The notes beneath the pieces were generated by a model. That model made no database searches and was not told the DNA's origin. It saw only the letters and a list, made by a program, of their open reading frames with translations. A program made the position numbers and the translations under genes. From DATEOR01 sp036279015 (GTDB lineage Bacteria > Actinomycetota > Thermoleophilia > Gaiellales > Gaiellaceae): a stretch of 64,000 bases of DNA. Shown in pieces: positions 24,138 to 33,202 of the stretch. Positions within the stretch are counted from its first letter, which is position 1. Every line of letters begins with the position of its first letter. Location of the stretch: positions 1-64,000 of the forward strand of contig DASUJY010000023.1 in assembly GCA_036279015.1 (NCBI GenBank). The letters run 5' to 3'.

Positions 24138-27100
24138 TAGAAGGTCACCTCCTGGGAGCGCCGGCGCAGCACGGTGATCTCGTCGCGCTGCGAGCCGGTC
24201 GGACCGTAGTAGTTGAACCCGTACGAGAGCTGGGCGTAGCCGCCGACGAGGTGCGACGGCTTGAAGACGATCCGCGTGAGCGAGTTGTCGGTGCCGCCGC
24301 GCCGGCCCGTCGTCTCCGTCTTGGGCACATTCAGGTGCCGGTCTTTCGAGTGGTACATCATGCAGGTGCCCTTCGGCAGCCGGTGCGTGACGGCGGCGCG
24401 ACAGGAGATGACGCCGTTTCGGTTCACGGCCTCGACCCAGTCGTCGTCCCGGATGCCGAGCGCCTCGGCGTCCTCGCGGCTGATCCAGAGCGCCTTCCCG
24501 CCGCGGAAGAGCGTCAGCATGTGCAGGTTGTCCTGGTACTCGGAGTGAATCGACCACTTCGAGTGCGGGGTCAGGTAGCGGAGCGTCACCTCGACCGCGT
24601 CGCCGCCGACGCCCTGGTCGCCGAAATGGCGCCGGTAGGCGAGCGGTGGGCGGTAGACCGGCAGACCCTCGCCGAGCTCGAGGAGCCAGGCGTGGTCGAG
24701 GTAGAAGTGCTGGCGCCCCGAGAGGGTGTGCCACGGCTTCTCCCGTTCGACGTTCATCGTGAACGGCGCGTAGCGGCGGCCGTGCGCCTCGATTCCGGAC
24801 CACTCGGGCGAGGTGATCACCGTCCGCGGCTGCACCGACGCCTCGTGCAGCGTGATGCGGTCTCCGGCCCGCGGGCCGGCGAGATCGGCGAGCGGTACCC
24901 CGACGCGCTTCTCAAGCGCGCGGAAGCCCTCGACGGCGAGGCGCCCGTTGGTCGTGCCCGAGAGCGCGAGGATCGCCTCGCAGGCGCCCTCGACCCGCTC
25001 CAGGGAGGGCCGCCCGTCTGCGGGCCCCCCTCGAACCGTGCCATTCTGGCTGCGGAGCCACTCGACCTCCTCAAGCGGCTTCCACGACGCTCCCTTCACC
25101 GCCAGCCCGAGCTCGTCGACGAGCGGGCCGAGAGCATGGAGCTTCGCCGCCGTCGCCGGGTAGTCGCGCTCGACGACGACGAGCTTCGGCATCGTGCGCC
25201 CCGGCACCGGCTCGCACTCGCCGGCCCGCCAGTCGGCCACCTCCCCGAAGGGTTGCGCCGTCTCGTCCGGGGAGTCGTGGGCGAGGGGGGAGGCGACGAC
25301 GTCGCGGCGGACTCCGAGGTGGGCCTCGGCCAGCTCGGAGAACCGTTGCGCGACGAGCCCGAAGGCGTCCCAGTCCGACTTCGTCTCCCACGGCGGTGGG
25401 ATCGCCGCGTTGAAGGTGTGCACGAACGGGTGCAGGTCGGTGGAGGAGAGGTCGACCTTCTCGTACCAGGTCGCCGCGGGCAGCACGATGTCGGAGAAGA
25501 GCGCGTTCGACGTCATGCGGAAGTCGATCGTCGTCAGGAGGTCGAGCTTCCCCTCGGGCGCCGCGTCGCGCCAGACGACCTCGGACGGGCGCAGCTCGGG
25601 CGGCGACTCCTCGGCGCGCACCGCGGGCAGCGTCGTACCGAGCAGGTGGCGGAGGAAGTACTCGTGCCCCTTGGCCGAGCTGCCGAGGAGGTTCGAGCGC
25701 CACACCGTGAGCACGCGCGGCCAGTTCTCGGGCGCATCCGGGTCCTCGCAGGCGAAGCGCAGCCGCCTCTCGCGGAGCTCGCCGGCGACGTGCGCGGCGG
25801 GGTCAAGGCCCGCCTGCTCGGCCTCGGCGCAGAGCTCGAGGGTGGAGCGGTCGAACGACGGGAACGACGGCAGCCAGCCGAGCCGCGCGGCGAGCGCGTT
25901 CAGGTCGACGAGGGAGCGCCCCGCGAAGAGCCCGCGTCCGAGCGGCGAGGCGAGCTCCTCGGGCCCGAAGCCCTCGTAGCGCCACTGGTCGGTGGCGAGG
26001 TGGAAGAAGGGCGTCCCGGCCTGCTGCCGCGGCGGGCGCACCCAGTCGGTGGCGAAGGCGACCGTCTGCCAGCCCGCGAGCGGGCGCACCTTCTCCTGGC
26101 CGACGTAGTGCGCCCAGCCGCCCCCGTTCACGCCCTCGCAGCCGCAGAGCAGGACGAGCGCGAGGAAGGAGCGGTAGACGAGGTCGGAGTGGAACCAGTG
26201 GTTCGTGCCGGCGCCCATCGCGATCATCGAGCGCCCGTTCGTCCGCTCGGCGTTGTGCGCGAACTCGCGCGCGACCCGCGCGCACTCGTGCCGGTCGACC
26301 GAGGTCAGCTCCTCCTGCCAGGCCGGCGTGCACGGTTGGGGATCGTCGTAGCCTTCCGGCCACTCTCCCGGAAGCCCTTCGCGCCCGACCCCGTACTGCG
26401 CGAGCATCAGGTCGAGCACCGTCGTCACGAGCTGCCCGCCGACCTCGAGTGTCGGGACGCCGCGGCGCATCGAGCCGCCGCCCTCGGTGTCGCCAACGTC
26501 GAACCGGGGCAGGTCGACTGGCACGGCATGTCCGTGGCCGAAGAGGCTCAGCGCCGGCTCGATCCCCTCGAGCCGCAGGTTCCAGCGGCCGTCGTCCCCC
26601 GGCGCATAGCGGTGCCCGACCGAGCCGGACGGCACCGTGGGCCCGCCGGCGGCCTCGTCCCAGACGACCGGCTTCCATTCCGGCAGCTCCTCGTCGGACC
26701 CGAGGTCGGAGGCGCGAAGGAAGCGGTCGGGCACGTAGGCGCCGTCGCGCTCGCGGAGCGTCACGAGGAGCGGCAGGTCGGTGAAGCGGCGCGCGTAGTC
26801 CTCGAAGTACGGCACCGGCCGCTCGACGTAGCACTCCTTCAGAATCACGTGCCCCATCGCGAGCGCCAGCGCTGCGTCGGTGCCCGGCTGGGCGGGCAGC
26901 CACTGGTCGGCGAACTTGACGTGCTCGGCGAAGTCGGGTGAGACGACGACGACCTTCTGCCCGCGGTAACGCGCCTCGACCATGAAGTGCGCATCCGGGG
27001 TCCGTGTCGTCGGCAGGTTCGTGCCCCAGACGATCAGGTAGCCGGCGTTCCACCAGTCGCCGGACTCCGGCACGTCGGTCTGGTCGCCGAACGTCTGCGG

Positions 27101-27850
27101 CGAGGCGGGCGGCAGGTCCGCGTACCAGTCGTAGAAGGAGAGGATGACGCCGCCGATCAGCGCGAGGAACCGCGTCCCTGAGGCGTAGGAGGCCATCGAC
27201 ATCGCGGGGATCGGCGTGAAGCCGACGACGCGGTCGGGGCCGTAGCGCTTGATCGTGTGCACGTGCGCCGCCGCGATCATGTCGACGGCCTCCTCCCAGG
27301 ACGCGCGGACGAAGCCGCCCTTGCCGCGCTGCGACTGGTACTCCCGCCGCGCCTCGGGGTCGTCGACGATCGACGCCCACGCATCGACCGAGTCGCCCAG
27401 CCGCTCGCGCGCCTCGCGGAACCGCTCGAGCAGGCTCCCCCGCACGTAGGGGTAGCGCAGCCGCAGCGGCGAGTACGTGTACCAGGAGAACGAGGCGCCG
27501 CGCGGGCAACCCCGCGGCTCGTACTCCGGCATCTCCGGCCCGGTCGAGGGGTAGTCGACCGCCTGGGTCTCCCAGGTGATGATCCCGTCCTTGACGTAGA
27601 CGTTCCAGGAGCAGGAGCCGGTGCAGTTGACGCCGTGGGTCGAGCGGACGACCCGGTCGTGCTGCCAGCGCTCGCGGTAGAACGACTCGGACTCGCGCCC
27701 CTTGGCGACGAGCTGGCTCCAGCCTTCGGCCGAGACCGGCCCGCGGCGGAAGAAGCGGTGGGCGGGGAGGAGCGAGGACCGGAGGGCGGCGTCGAGGGCG
27801 GTCTCGCCCGGGAGGCCGTCCCGCGTGCGCCCATCCGCTCGCCGAGCCAT
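24137..27850 (-). CDS. narG: Respiratory nitrate reductase alpha subunit
   Basis: A 1237-residue Mo-bisMGD catalytic subunit reducing nitrate to nitrite. The FS0 [4Fe-4S] ligands are His72, Cys76, Cys80 and Cys115 (HGVNCTGSCSWN ... GCPRG). The molybdenum ligand is Asp245 in YDWYADLPPASPQTFG. Other landmarks are NYYGPTGSQRDEITVL at the C-terminus and TCMMYHSKDRHLN. No twin-Arg signal is apparent, in line with a cytoplasm-facing NarG. It lies 59 nt downstream of the RIC gene. Length is normal for actinobacterial NarG. Confidence 0.97.
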   Translation of the reverse strand: MARRADGRTRDGLPGETALDAALRSSLLPAHRFFRRGPVSAEGWSQLVAKGRESESFYRERWQHDRVVRSTHGVNCTGSCSWNVYVKDGIITWETQAVDYPSTGPEMPEYEPRGCPRGASFSWYTYSPLRLRYPYVRGSLLERFREARERLGDSVDAWASIVDDPEARREYQSQRGKGGFVRASWEEAVDMIAAAHVHTIKRYGPDRVVGFTPIPAMSMASYASGTRFLALIGGVILSFYDWYADLPPASPQTFGDQTDVPESGDWWNAGYLIVWGTNLPTTRTPDAHFMVEARYRGQKVVVVSPDFAEHVKFADQWLPAQPGTDAALALAMGHVILKECYVERPVPYFEDYARRFTDLPLLVTLRERDGAYVPDRFLRASDLGSDEELPEWKPVVWDEAAGGPTVPSGSVGHRYAPGDDGRWNLRLEGIEPALSLFGHGHAVPVDLPRFDVGDTEGGGSMRRGVPTLEVGGQLVTTVLDLMLAQYGVGREGLPGEWPEGYDDPQPCTPAWQEELTSVDRHECARVAREFAHNAERTNGRSMIAMGAGTNHWFHSDLVYRSFLALVLLCGCEGVNGGGWAHYVGQEKVRPLAGWQTVAFATDWVRPPRQQAGTPFFHLATDQWRYEGFGPEELASPLGRGLFAGRSLVDLNALAARLGWLPSFPSFDRSTLELCAEAEQAGLDPAAHVAGELRERRLRFACEDPDAPENWPRVLTVWRSNLLGSSAKGHEYFLRHLLGTTLPAVRAEESPPELRPSEVVWRDAAPEGKLDLLTTIDFRMTSNALFSDIVLPAATWYEKVDLSSTDLHPFVHTFNAAIPPPWETKSDWDAFGLVAQRFSELAEAHLGVRRDVVASPLAHDSPDETAQPFGEVADWRAGECEPVPGRTMPKLVVVERDYPATAAKLHALGPLVDELGLAVKGASWKPLEEVEWLRSQNGTVRGGPADGRPSLERVEGACEAILALSGTTNGRLAVEGFRALEKRVGVPLADLAGPRAGDRITLHEASVQPRTVITSPEWSGIEAHGRRYAPFTMNVEREKPWHTLSGRQHFYLDHAWLLELGEGLPVYRPPLAYRRHFGDQGVGGDAVEVTLRYLTPHSKWSIHSEYQDNLHMLTLFRGGKALWISREDAEALGIRDDDWVEAVNRNGVISCRAAVTHRLPKGTCMMYHSKDRHLNVPKTETTGRRGGTDNSLTRIVFKPSHLVGGYAQLSYGFNYYGPTGSQRDEITVLRRRSQEVTF

Positions 27851-27909
27851 CGGCCCGACAGCCTACGAAAGGTCGGCTCGAACTGCGGCAGCAGAAGGAG
27901 AACCGGGGC

Positions 27910-28575
27910 TCATGCTGCGGCGAGCGCCCGAGGGAAGAGCACGTTGTTCTCCTCGTGGATGTGCCGATGGAGGTCGAGCTCGAGCTCGCGCAACCCGTCG
28001 AGCGTGGCCCGGTGCGTGTTGCAGAGGGCCCCGTCGAGCGCGTAGCCCTTCGCGAGCTCCCGCAGGCGCGCGAGCGCGGCGCCCGTCTCCTCGTGGTCGT
28101 GTTCGAGCGCGGCAAGCTGGTCGGGGTCGAACGGGCCTCCGGTACGGCAGAGCGGGAAGGTCTGCTCCTCCTCGAAGGCCATGTGCCCCTCGAGCTCGGC
28201 GCGCATCGCCCGGAACGTGTCGCGCAGGTCGGCGAGGTCCGGTTGCACGGCGCCGTGAGCGCGGACGACCTTCTCGAGCAGCGCGTCGAGGCGCGGCAGC
28301 TCGTCGCGCAGCCGGTCGTGGTGGGCGGCGACGATGTGGTCGCAGAGCTCGGCGAGGGGCACTTGCGTCCAGTCGGGCTCGGCGCCCTCCTCGGCGGCTG
28401 CCGCCTCGAGCTGGGCGGCCGTCTCTGCGACGTCGAGGCCGCGGCTCTCGCATGCCTCCCGCAGGCTGCGCTTGCCGCCGCAGCAGTAGTCGAGCCCCAG
28501 GCGCTCGAGCACGCGTGCGCGGGCGGGGCGCTCGAGCACGAGCTCGGCGACGGTACGGGACGGATCGATCGTCAT
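27910..28575 (-). CDS. RIC/ScdA (YtfE) family di-iron protein
   Basis: A 221-residue protein with an N-terminal DUF542 domain containing GLDYCCGGKRSL (the paired Cys31-Cys32) and a C-terminal hemerythrin-like domain whose His/Glu ligands are in CDHIVAAHHDRL, GHMAFEEEQTFP, LEHDHEETG and HRHIHEENNVLF. RIC proteins repair iron-sulphur clusters damaged by nitric oxide or oxidants. Placement directly before narG fits protection against NO and nitrite produced during nitrate respiration. A GGAGAAGCG ribosome site precedes the ATG. Confidence 0.93.
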   Translation of the reverse strand: MTIDPSRTVAELVLERPARARVLERLGLDYCCGGKRSLREACESRGLDVAETAAQLEAAAAEEGAEPDWTQVPLAELCDHIVAAHHDRLRDELPRLDALLEKVVRAHGAVQPDLADLRDTFRAMRAELEGHMAFEEEQTFPLCRTGGPFDPDQLAALEHDHEETGAALARLRELAKGYALDGALCNTHRATLDGLRELELDLHRHIHEENNVLFPRALAAA

Positions 28576-28600
28576 TCGCTTCTCCTTGCGTCGATGGGCT

Positions 28601-29251
28601 TCACGACGCCTCTTGGCGTCGCCAGGCGTAGCTCTCCTCGGCGAGGCGCGGAGCACCGGCGATGCAGCGGCGCCACCGTGCAGCGTGGCGGAGGACATGC
28701 GGGTCGCGGAGCAGCCGCTCGACCCGCTCGCGGGCGTGCGCGCCCTCGAAGAGGAAGATCGCCTCATGGTCGGTGACGAACACCTGGTGGCGGTCGAGGC
28801 CCGCTCGTTCGAGGTCGAAGGGCGGGCCGCTCGAGACGAGCGCGCGGGCACGCGCCGACATCCCTGCTCGAAGCGGCAGCACGACCACGACCGGCGCGGC
28901 CGCGGCAGCCGCGTCGGCGCTCAGCTCCGCGACCAGGTCGGCGAGCTCGAAGACCGCGCCCGCGACTCCGAGTGGGGCGATGGGGACGATGCCGCCGTCG
29001 CGGAGCTCGAGGACGACGGAGCGTCCGCCGCGGACACGTTCGGCCTCCGCGCGCCCGACCCTGACCGCCGCGATCCGGTCGAGCGGCACGCGCTCGTGCT
29101 TCACAGCGCCGCCGTTCGCGCTGCCGCGGAGGACGAGCTCGCCCCGCTCGAGCGCGAGGCTGCCGCTCGCGACCGTGCCGTCGCGGCCGCGCCAGGCGAC
29201 GCCGTACTCGGCCCCGAGGTCCTCTCGGACTGCTGATCGAAGGGCGCTCAC
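28601..29251 (-). CDS. Unknown protein, first gene of the RIC-narGHJI operon
   Basis: About 216 residues, no recognised family. The N-terminal half is beta-rich with short strands (YGVAWRGRDGTVASGSLALE, HERVPLDRIAAVRVGRAEAE, RSVVLELRDGGIVPIAPLG), similar to a PH-like or pleckstrin-type barrel. The C-terminal half contains HQVFVTDHEAIFLFEGAHAR and DPHVLRHAARWRRCIAG. GTG at 29251 with GGAG upstream was chosen; a start at 29308 is possible. It precedes the RIC gene by 25 nt, so a sensor or accessory role in nitrate respiration is possible. Confidence 0.6.
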   Translation of the reverse strand: MSALRSAVREDLGAEYGVAWRGRDGTVASGSLALERGELVLRGSANGGAVKHERVPLDRIAAVRVGRAEAERVRGGRSVVLELRDGGIVPIAPLGVAGAVFELADLVAELSADAAAAAAPVVVVLPLRAGMSARARALVSSGPPFDLERAGLDRHQVFVTDHEAIFLFEGAHARERVERLLRDPHVLRHAARWRRCIAGAPRLAEESYAWRRQEAS

Positions 29252-29377
29252 TCGCTCCAATGGAAGCGGTCCGCGGGGGCGTGCGGCGTCAGCAAAAGCA
29301 AGGATCACGCTGCGGGAAACTACGCAGAGCGAAGCGACTGCAACCGTCTGACGCTCTGAGGCGGCAAGCTATCGCGG

Positions 29378-30286
29378 ATGGCCTCCACCCGCAGCGGCGC
29401 GACGAAAGCTCACCGGTTCACGCGGGCTCACGCGCGCCGGATCGCGGTGCGCGCGCAGCTGCTCGAGGCGGCGACCTGGCGGGCGCCGATGGTCGGCCCG
29501 CACACGAGAGACCGCGTGCCCGGCTCCGGGCGAACGACCGCTTCCGCCGGGACATCCTCGAGCGCCTTGGGGCTTCCGGGCCGCTGACCTCGCGCGACAT
29601 CCCGGACACCTGCGTCGCGCCCTGGCCCTCGAGTGGGTGGACGAATAGCCGGAACGTCACGCAGATGCTCGAGCTTCTGCTCGTCCGCGGCGAAGTGGCC
29701 ATCTCGGGCCGGGTCGGACGCGAGCGCCTGTGGGATGTGTCGGAGCGCGTCTATCCGTCCAACCTCGCCGTCCCTTCGGTCGAGGAGGCGACGCGAACGA
29801 CGGACGAGCGGCGGCTCGCATCGCTCGGCATCGCCCGGCAGAGAGGGCGAGGGCCATGCCGATGGAGCCGATCCACGTCGGCGAGGCCGGCGAGCCAGCC
29901 GTCGTCGAGGGTGTAAAGGGCGAGTGGCGCGTCGATCCCGCCGCGCTCGTGGACGACTTCGAGGGCCGCACCGCGCTGCTCTCGCCCTTCGACCGGCTCG
30001 TCCACGATCGCGGGCGAGCGCTCGAGCTCTTCGACTTCGACTACACGCTCGAGATGTGCAAGCCCGCGCCAAGCGCCGCTGGGGCTACTTCGCGCTTCCG
30101 ATCCTCTACGAGGACGGGCTGGTCGGAAAGGTCGACGCGGCCGCCGACCGCAAGGCCGCTGTGCTCCGGGTCGACGCGATTCACGAGGACGTGAAGTTCA
30201 CGCCCGCGATGACGAGAGCCGTGCAGAACGAGCTGGAGGCACGGGCCGCATGGCTCGGCCTGGCCGCCGTCGACGCCACGCGGTGA
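29378..30286 (+). pseudogene. Broken YcaQ/AlkZ-like winged-helix DNA glycosylase
   Basis: Pieces of one HTH_42 (YcaQ/AlkZ-like) protein occur in order but in different frames. HRFTRAHARRIAVRAQLLEA is read from 29378. After a deletion, RDILERLGASGPLTSRDIPD and SGWTNSRNVTQMLELLLVRG are read in a second frame to about 29850. EPIHVGEAGEPAVVEGVKGE and LSPFDRLVHDRGRALELFDF are in a third frame, then RRWGYFALPILYEDGLVGKV to the stop at 30286 is back in the first. At least three frame breaks and a missing segment make it non-functional unless they are sequencing errors. The intact family unhooks DNA crosslinks or alkylated bases. Confidence 0.75.
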
Positions 30287-31606
30287 TCAGGCGCCCGGCA
30301 CTACCTCCGGCGGCCGGGCGGGCTCCTGAAGTCCGCGGGATTCGGCGGTAGATCCGGCCCGGCGGCCGACGAGATACCAGACCTCCATCTCACCCTTGCC
30401 CTTGACCTGGATCGGGCCTCTGGGCTCGTAGACGAACTCCTCCCCGAGCAGCTCCTTCGTCTCGCGGGTGATCTGGATCCGCCCCGAAGTCCCGTGGGAT
30501 TCCATGCGGCTCGCGGTGTTCACCGCGTCGCCCCAGAGGTCGTAGAGGAACCGCTTCCGCCCGATCACGCCGGCGACGACCGGTCCCGAGTTGATCCCGA
30601 CGCGGAGCTCGAGGCCGAGATGCCCGACCTCGTCGACCGAGCGCATGGCCGACTGCATGTCGAGCGCCATCAGGGCGAGGGCTCGGGCGTGGTCGGGCCG
30701 GGGCGAGGGCACACCCGCGGCGACCATGTAACAGTCGCCGATCGTCTTGATCTTCTCGAGCTCGTAACGCTCGGCGAGCGCGTCGAAGTGACTGAAGAGG
30801 TGGTCGAGGACGCTGACGGCCTCTGCCGGTGGAAGGCGCTCCGCGAGCGGGGTGAAGTCGACGACGTCGGCGAACAGGATCGATGCCGAGCTGAACTGGT
30901 CCGCGATCGTTCGCGTCTCGGCCTTCAGCTGGTCGGCGATCGAGCGCGGCAGGATGTTGAGCAGCAGGTTTTCCGCCCTCAGCTGCTCGTCGCGCAGCGC
31001 CATGAGCGCGTTTCGGCGCTCGCCGGCGAACACGGCCAGCAGCGTGAACACGATCGCGCCGCCCACCGTGATGTTGAGGGCGAGCATCGTGCTCGTGAAC
31101 CACCGCGGGACCTCGGGCGACACGCCGCCCAGCAGCTCTCCCGCGATCCCCGAGCCGAGAAACACGACGACGTACGCGACGTACCAGCGAACCGCGCTGC
31201 GGACGTCGTCGAACACGAGCGCCCCGAGGGGGGCGAGGATCCCCCAGAGGCCGACCCCGCCCGAGTCGAGGAAGCCCCCGAGCGGGGTCATCGAGACAGT
31301 GGGAGCAAACAGGATGGCGACCTGGCTGACGCGCAGGAGCCAGCCGAAGTCGCGTGTGCGCGAGAAGACGACGAGCGCCCCCAGCAGGATCAGGAAGTAC
31401 GCGAGCGGCACCCAGCCGACCGGCGATCCGAACGCGAGGTAGAGACTCGCCCAGAGGAGCGCGATCGGCAGGATCACCACGGAGATGAGCACGAGGAGCG
31501 CCTTGCCGGCGCGCGTGTCGTCGTCGTCCTGCGGATCTGCGCCGATCCGCGCGAGACGCGCCAGCAGCCGATCCCAATGGCTCCTGATCCGGTTTGGCCT
31601 GTTCAC
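30287..31606 (-). CDS. Membrane-bound adenylate/guanylate cyclase (class III)
   Basis: A 439-residue protein with six hydrophobic helices in the first 210 residues and a class III cyclase domain at about 230-410. Metal-binding Asp residues are in ILFADVVDFTPL and KTIGDCYMVAAG. The Lys in EKIKTIGD and the Asp in LWGDAVNTASRM are the adenine-specifying pair, so cAMP is the likely product. A linker helix (LRDEQLRAENLLLNILP) joins membrane and catalytic parts. TACGGT six bases before the GTG start suggests a leaderless transcript. Confidence 0.9.
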   Translation of the reverse strand: MNRPNRIRSHWDRLLARLARIGADPQDDDDTRAGKALLVLISVVILPIALLWASLYLAFGSPVGWVPLAYFLILLGALVVFSRTRDFGWLLRVSQVAILFAPTVSMTPLGGFLDSGGVGLWGILAPLGALVFDDVRSAVRWYVAYVVVFLGSGIAGELLGGVSPEVPRWFTSTMLALNITVGGAIVFTLLAVFAGERRNALMALRDEQLRAENLLLNILPRSIADQLKAETRTIADQFSSASILFADVVDFTPLAERLPPAEAVSVLDHLFSHFDALAERYELEKIKTIGDCYMVAAGVPSPRPDHARALALMALDMQSAMRSVDEVGHLGLELRVGINSGPVVAGVIGRKRFLYDLWGDAVNTASRMESHGTSGRIQITRETKELLGEEFVYEPRGPIQVKGKGEMEVWYLVGRRAGSTAESRGLQEPARPPEVVPGA

Positions 31607-31612
31607 ACCGGG

Positions 31613-31618
31613 ACCGTA
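31613..31618 (-). promoter_or_regulatory. Predicted -10 element, leaderless promoter of cyclase gene
   Basis: TACGGT on the reverse strand, six bases before the GTG start at 31606. Confidence 0.4.
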
Positions 31619-31643
31619 TCCTGCGCGCGGCTCGAACGGATGC

Positions 31644-31985
31644 CTACTCGCCGAGCAGTGTGAGGTCGAGCTCGTCGATCCGGCCCGGATCGACGAGGAA
31701 GTCGATCTCGACGGTCTTCCCGTTCCCGATCGTCATGGCGCCGACGGAGAACGGCTTGCCCTGGCGAACGCTACGGCTCCCGCGGCGCCGTTCACGAGCG
31801 CGCGCCGGATGGTCAGGTCGACGCGCGACGAGAGAAGCGCCTGGCCGGCGACGGTCTCCGCCCCTCGAATCACGTGCGACGGGCCGGTGAGGCCGCCGTC
31901 GGCTCGGAGCACGACATCGGGGGTCGAGCACGGCGATGAGTGCGTCGAAATCACTACTCGGCCATCAGCGTGCGCGACCGTCCGA
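31644..31985 (-). pseudogene. Remnant of an ECF41-type sigma factor C-terminal (SnoaL-like) domain
   Basis: The reverse strand preserves FDALIAVLDP, then in another frame DVVLRADGGLTGP and GAETVAGQALL ... RRALVNGAAGAVAF, and back in the first frame GKPFSVGAMTIGNGKTVEID with FLVDPGRIDELDLTLLGE to the stop. This is the C-terminal SnoaL-like domain of SigJ/ECF41 sigma factors. The sigma2 and sigma4 regions are gone, and two opposite frame breaks remain, one at a CCCCC run near 31930. Confidence 0.7.
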
Positions 31986-32053
31986 AGCTACAGCCCGCCG
32001 CGCGCGGAAGTCATTCGGCCGGCTAGCGAGGCGGACAAGGGCAGCGTCAATCG

Positions 32054-32092
32054 CGTCAAGTCCTGTGAGCCCCGAGCTCGCAGGGCTTGACG
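32054..32092 (+). repeat. Long inverted repeat able to form a 17-bp hairpin
   Basis: The arms 32054-32070 and 32076-32092 flank a 5-nt loop (CCCGA). Only two positions differ from perfect complementarity, and both become G-U pairs in RNA on the forward strand. No U-run follows, so it is not a classic terminator. It ends 36 nt before the GTG of the ICMT-like gene and could be a regulatory RNA structure or a decayed repeat. Confidence 0.6.
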
Positions 32093-32128
32093 CCTGTTCC
32101 CGCCGGTCGAGGCGGTACAAAGGGAGCG

Positions 32129-32716
32129 GTGACGCCTCCGTACGAGCAACCGGGCGCCAACATCGCCTTCTGGACGTTGTTTGGCCTCTTCGTGCTGGGC
32201 GAGTACGCGGCGCGCTTCCGCAGCCGCTTCAACCGAGGCGGGACACGGGCGGAGCGCTGGAGCCTGCTGGCGGTCGTCGTTGCCATTGCCGCCGGGATTC
32301 TGGGCGGCTTCGAGCTCGCCAACTGGAACCGAGCGGCGGTCGGCTTCGGCCGCTGGCCGCTCTTCATGCTCGGACTGGTGCTGATGGCCGCCGGCGTGCT
32401 CATCCGGCAATGGGCCATCTTGGTGCTCGGCCGCTTCTTCACCGTCGACGTGCGGGTCCGTGCGGGCCAGACGGTCGTCGAGCGCGGGCCATACCGCTGG
32501 GTGCGCCACCCCTCTTACACCGGGCTGCTCGTCTTCTTCGTCGGCGTGGGGCTCGCGCTCGACAACTGGGCCTCGCTGATCGTGCTCGCGCTCGTTCCCA
32601 CGGCGGGGCTCCTCGCCCGCATCCGCTCCGAAGAGCGCGCGCTCCTCGCGGGACTGGGGGAGGATTACCGCCGCTATGCGGCGACGCGCCGCCGGTTCGT
32701 CCCCGGCGTCTGGTAG
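32129..32716 (+). CDS. Isoprenylcysteine carboxyl methyltransferase (ICMT)-like membrane protein
   Basis: A 195-residue protein with four to five transmembrane helices and the C-terminal ICMT/PEMT signature GPYRWVRHPSYTGLLVFFVG followed by RIRSEERALLAGLGEDYRRY. The RHP-Y and E-R motifs form the S-adenosylmethionine site of the family. Bacterial members methylate unknown lipid or small-molecule substrates. GTG at 32129 is preferred to the TTG at 32087, which lies inside the hairpin described upstream. The substrate is unknown. Confidence 0.82.
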   Translation: MTPPYEQPGANIAFWTLFGLFVLGEYAARFRSRFNRGGTRAERWSLLAVVVAIAAGILGGFELANWNRAAVGFGRWPLFMLGLVLMAAGVLIRQWAILVLGRFFTVDVRVRAGQTVVERGPYRWVRHPSYTGLLVFFVGVGLALDNWASLIVLALVPTAGLLARIRSEERALLAGLGEDYRRYAATRRRFVPGVW

Positions 32717-32768
32717 GTCTCGGCGTCCGGGAGCGGTCCTATCGGAACAAGCGAAAGGAGAGCCGACT

Positions 32769-33161
32769 GTGAGCGAAACGCAAGAGTGGCCTGGAGGAAT
32801 CGCCGCGATCACGTTGTTCGTGGAAGACCTCGACTCCGCCAGGCGCTTCTACGAAGAGGTGTTCGGGCTACCCATCCACTACGAAGACGACGATTCGGCC
32901 GTCTTCAAGTTCGGCGCTACCCTCGTGAATCTCCTGAAGGCGACGGAAGCGCCGGGTCTGATCGAACCGGCGCCTGTGGCAAGCCGCGAAGCCGGCGTCC
33001 GGTTCCAGTTCACGCTCGGCGTCGATGACGTCGACGCGATGTCCGAAGAGTTGGGCCGACGAGGTGTGGAGCTGTTGAACGGTCCGCTGGACCGACCGTG
33101 GGGCGTCCGGACCGCCAGCTTTCGAGACCCCGGCGGCCACATCTGGGAGATCGCGCAGTAG
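32769..33161 (+). CDS. VOC (glyoxalase/bleomycin resistance) family protein
   Basis: A 130-residue single-chain VOC protein with two beta-alpha-beta-beta-beta units: ITLFVEDLDSARRFYEEVFG at the start and FTLGVDDVDAMSEELGRRGV later, ending FRDPGGHIWEIAQ. Metal-binding residues typical of the fold (first-strand position, Glu at the C-terminus) are partly present. AAAGGAG upstream of the GTG supports the start. VOC proteins may be isomerases, dioxygenases or drug binders; the function is not assigned. Confidence 0.82.
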   Translation: MSETQEWPGGIAAITLFVEDLDSARRFYEEVFGLPIHYEDDDSAVFKFGATLVNLLKATEAPGLIEPAPVASREAGVRFQFTLGVDDVDAMSEELGRRGVELLNGPLDRPWGVRTASFRDPGGHIWEIAQ

Positions 33162-33202
33162 AGGCCCCAAGCAGCGTCACCCGCGGATAGGACGCGCGAC
33201 TG

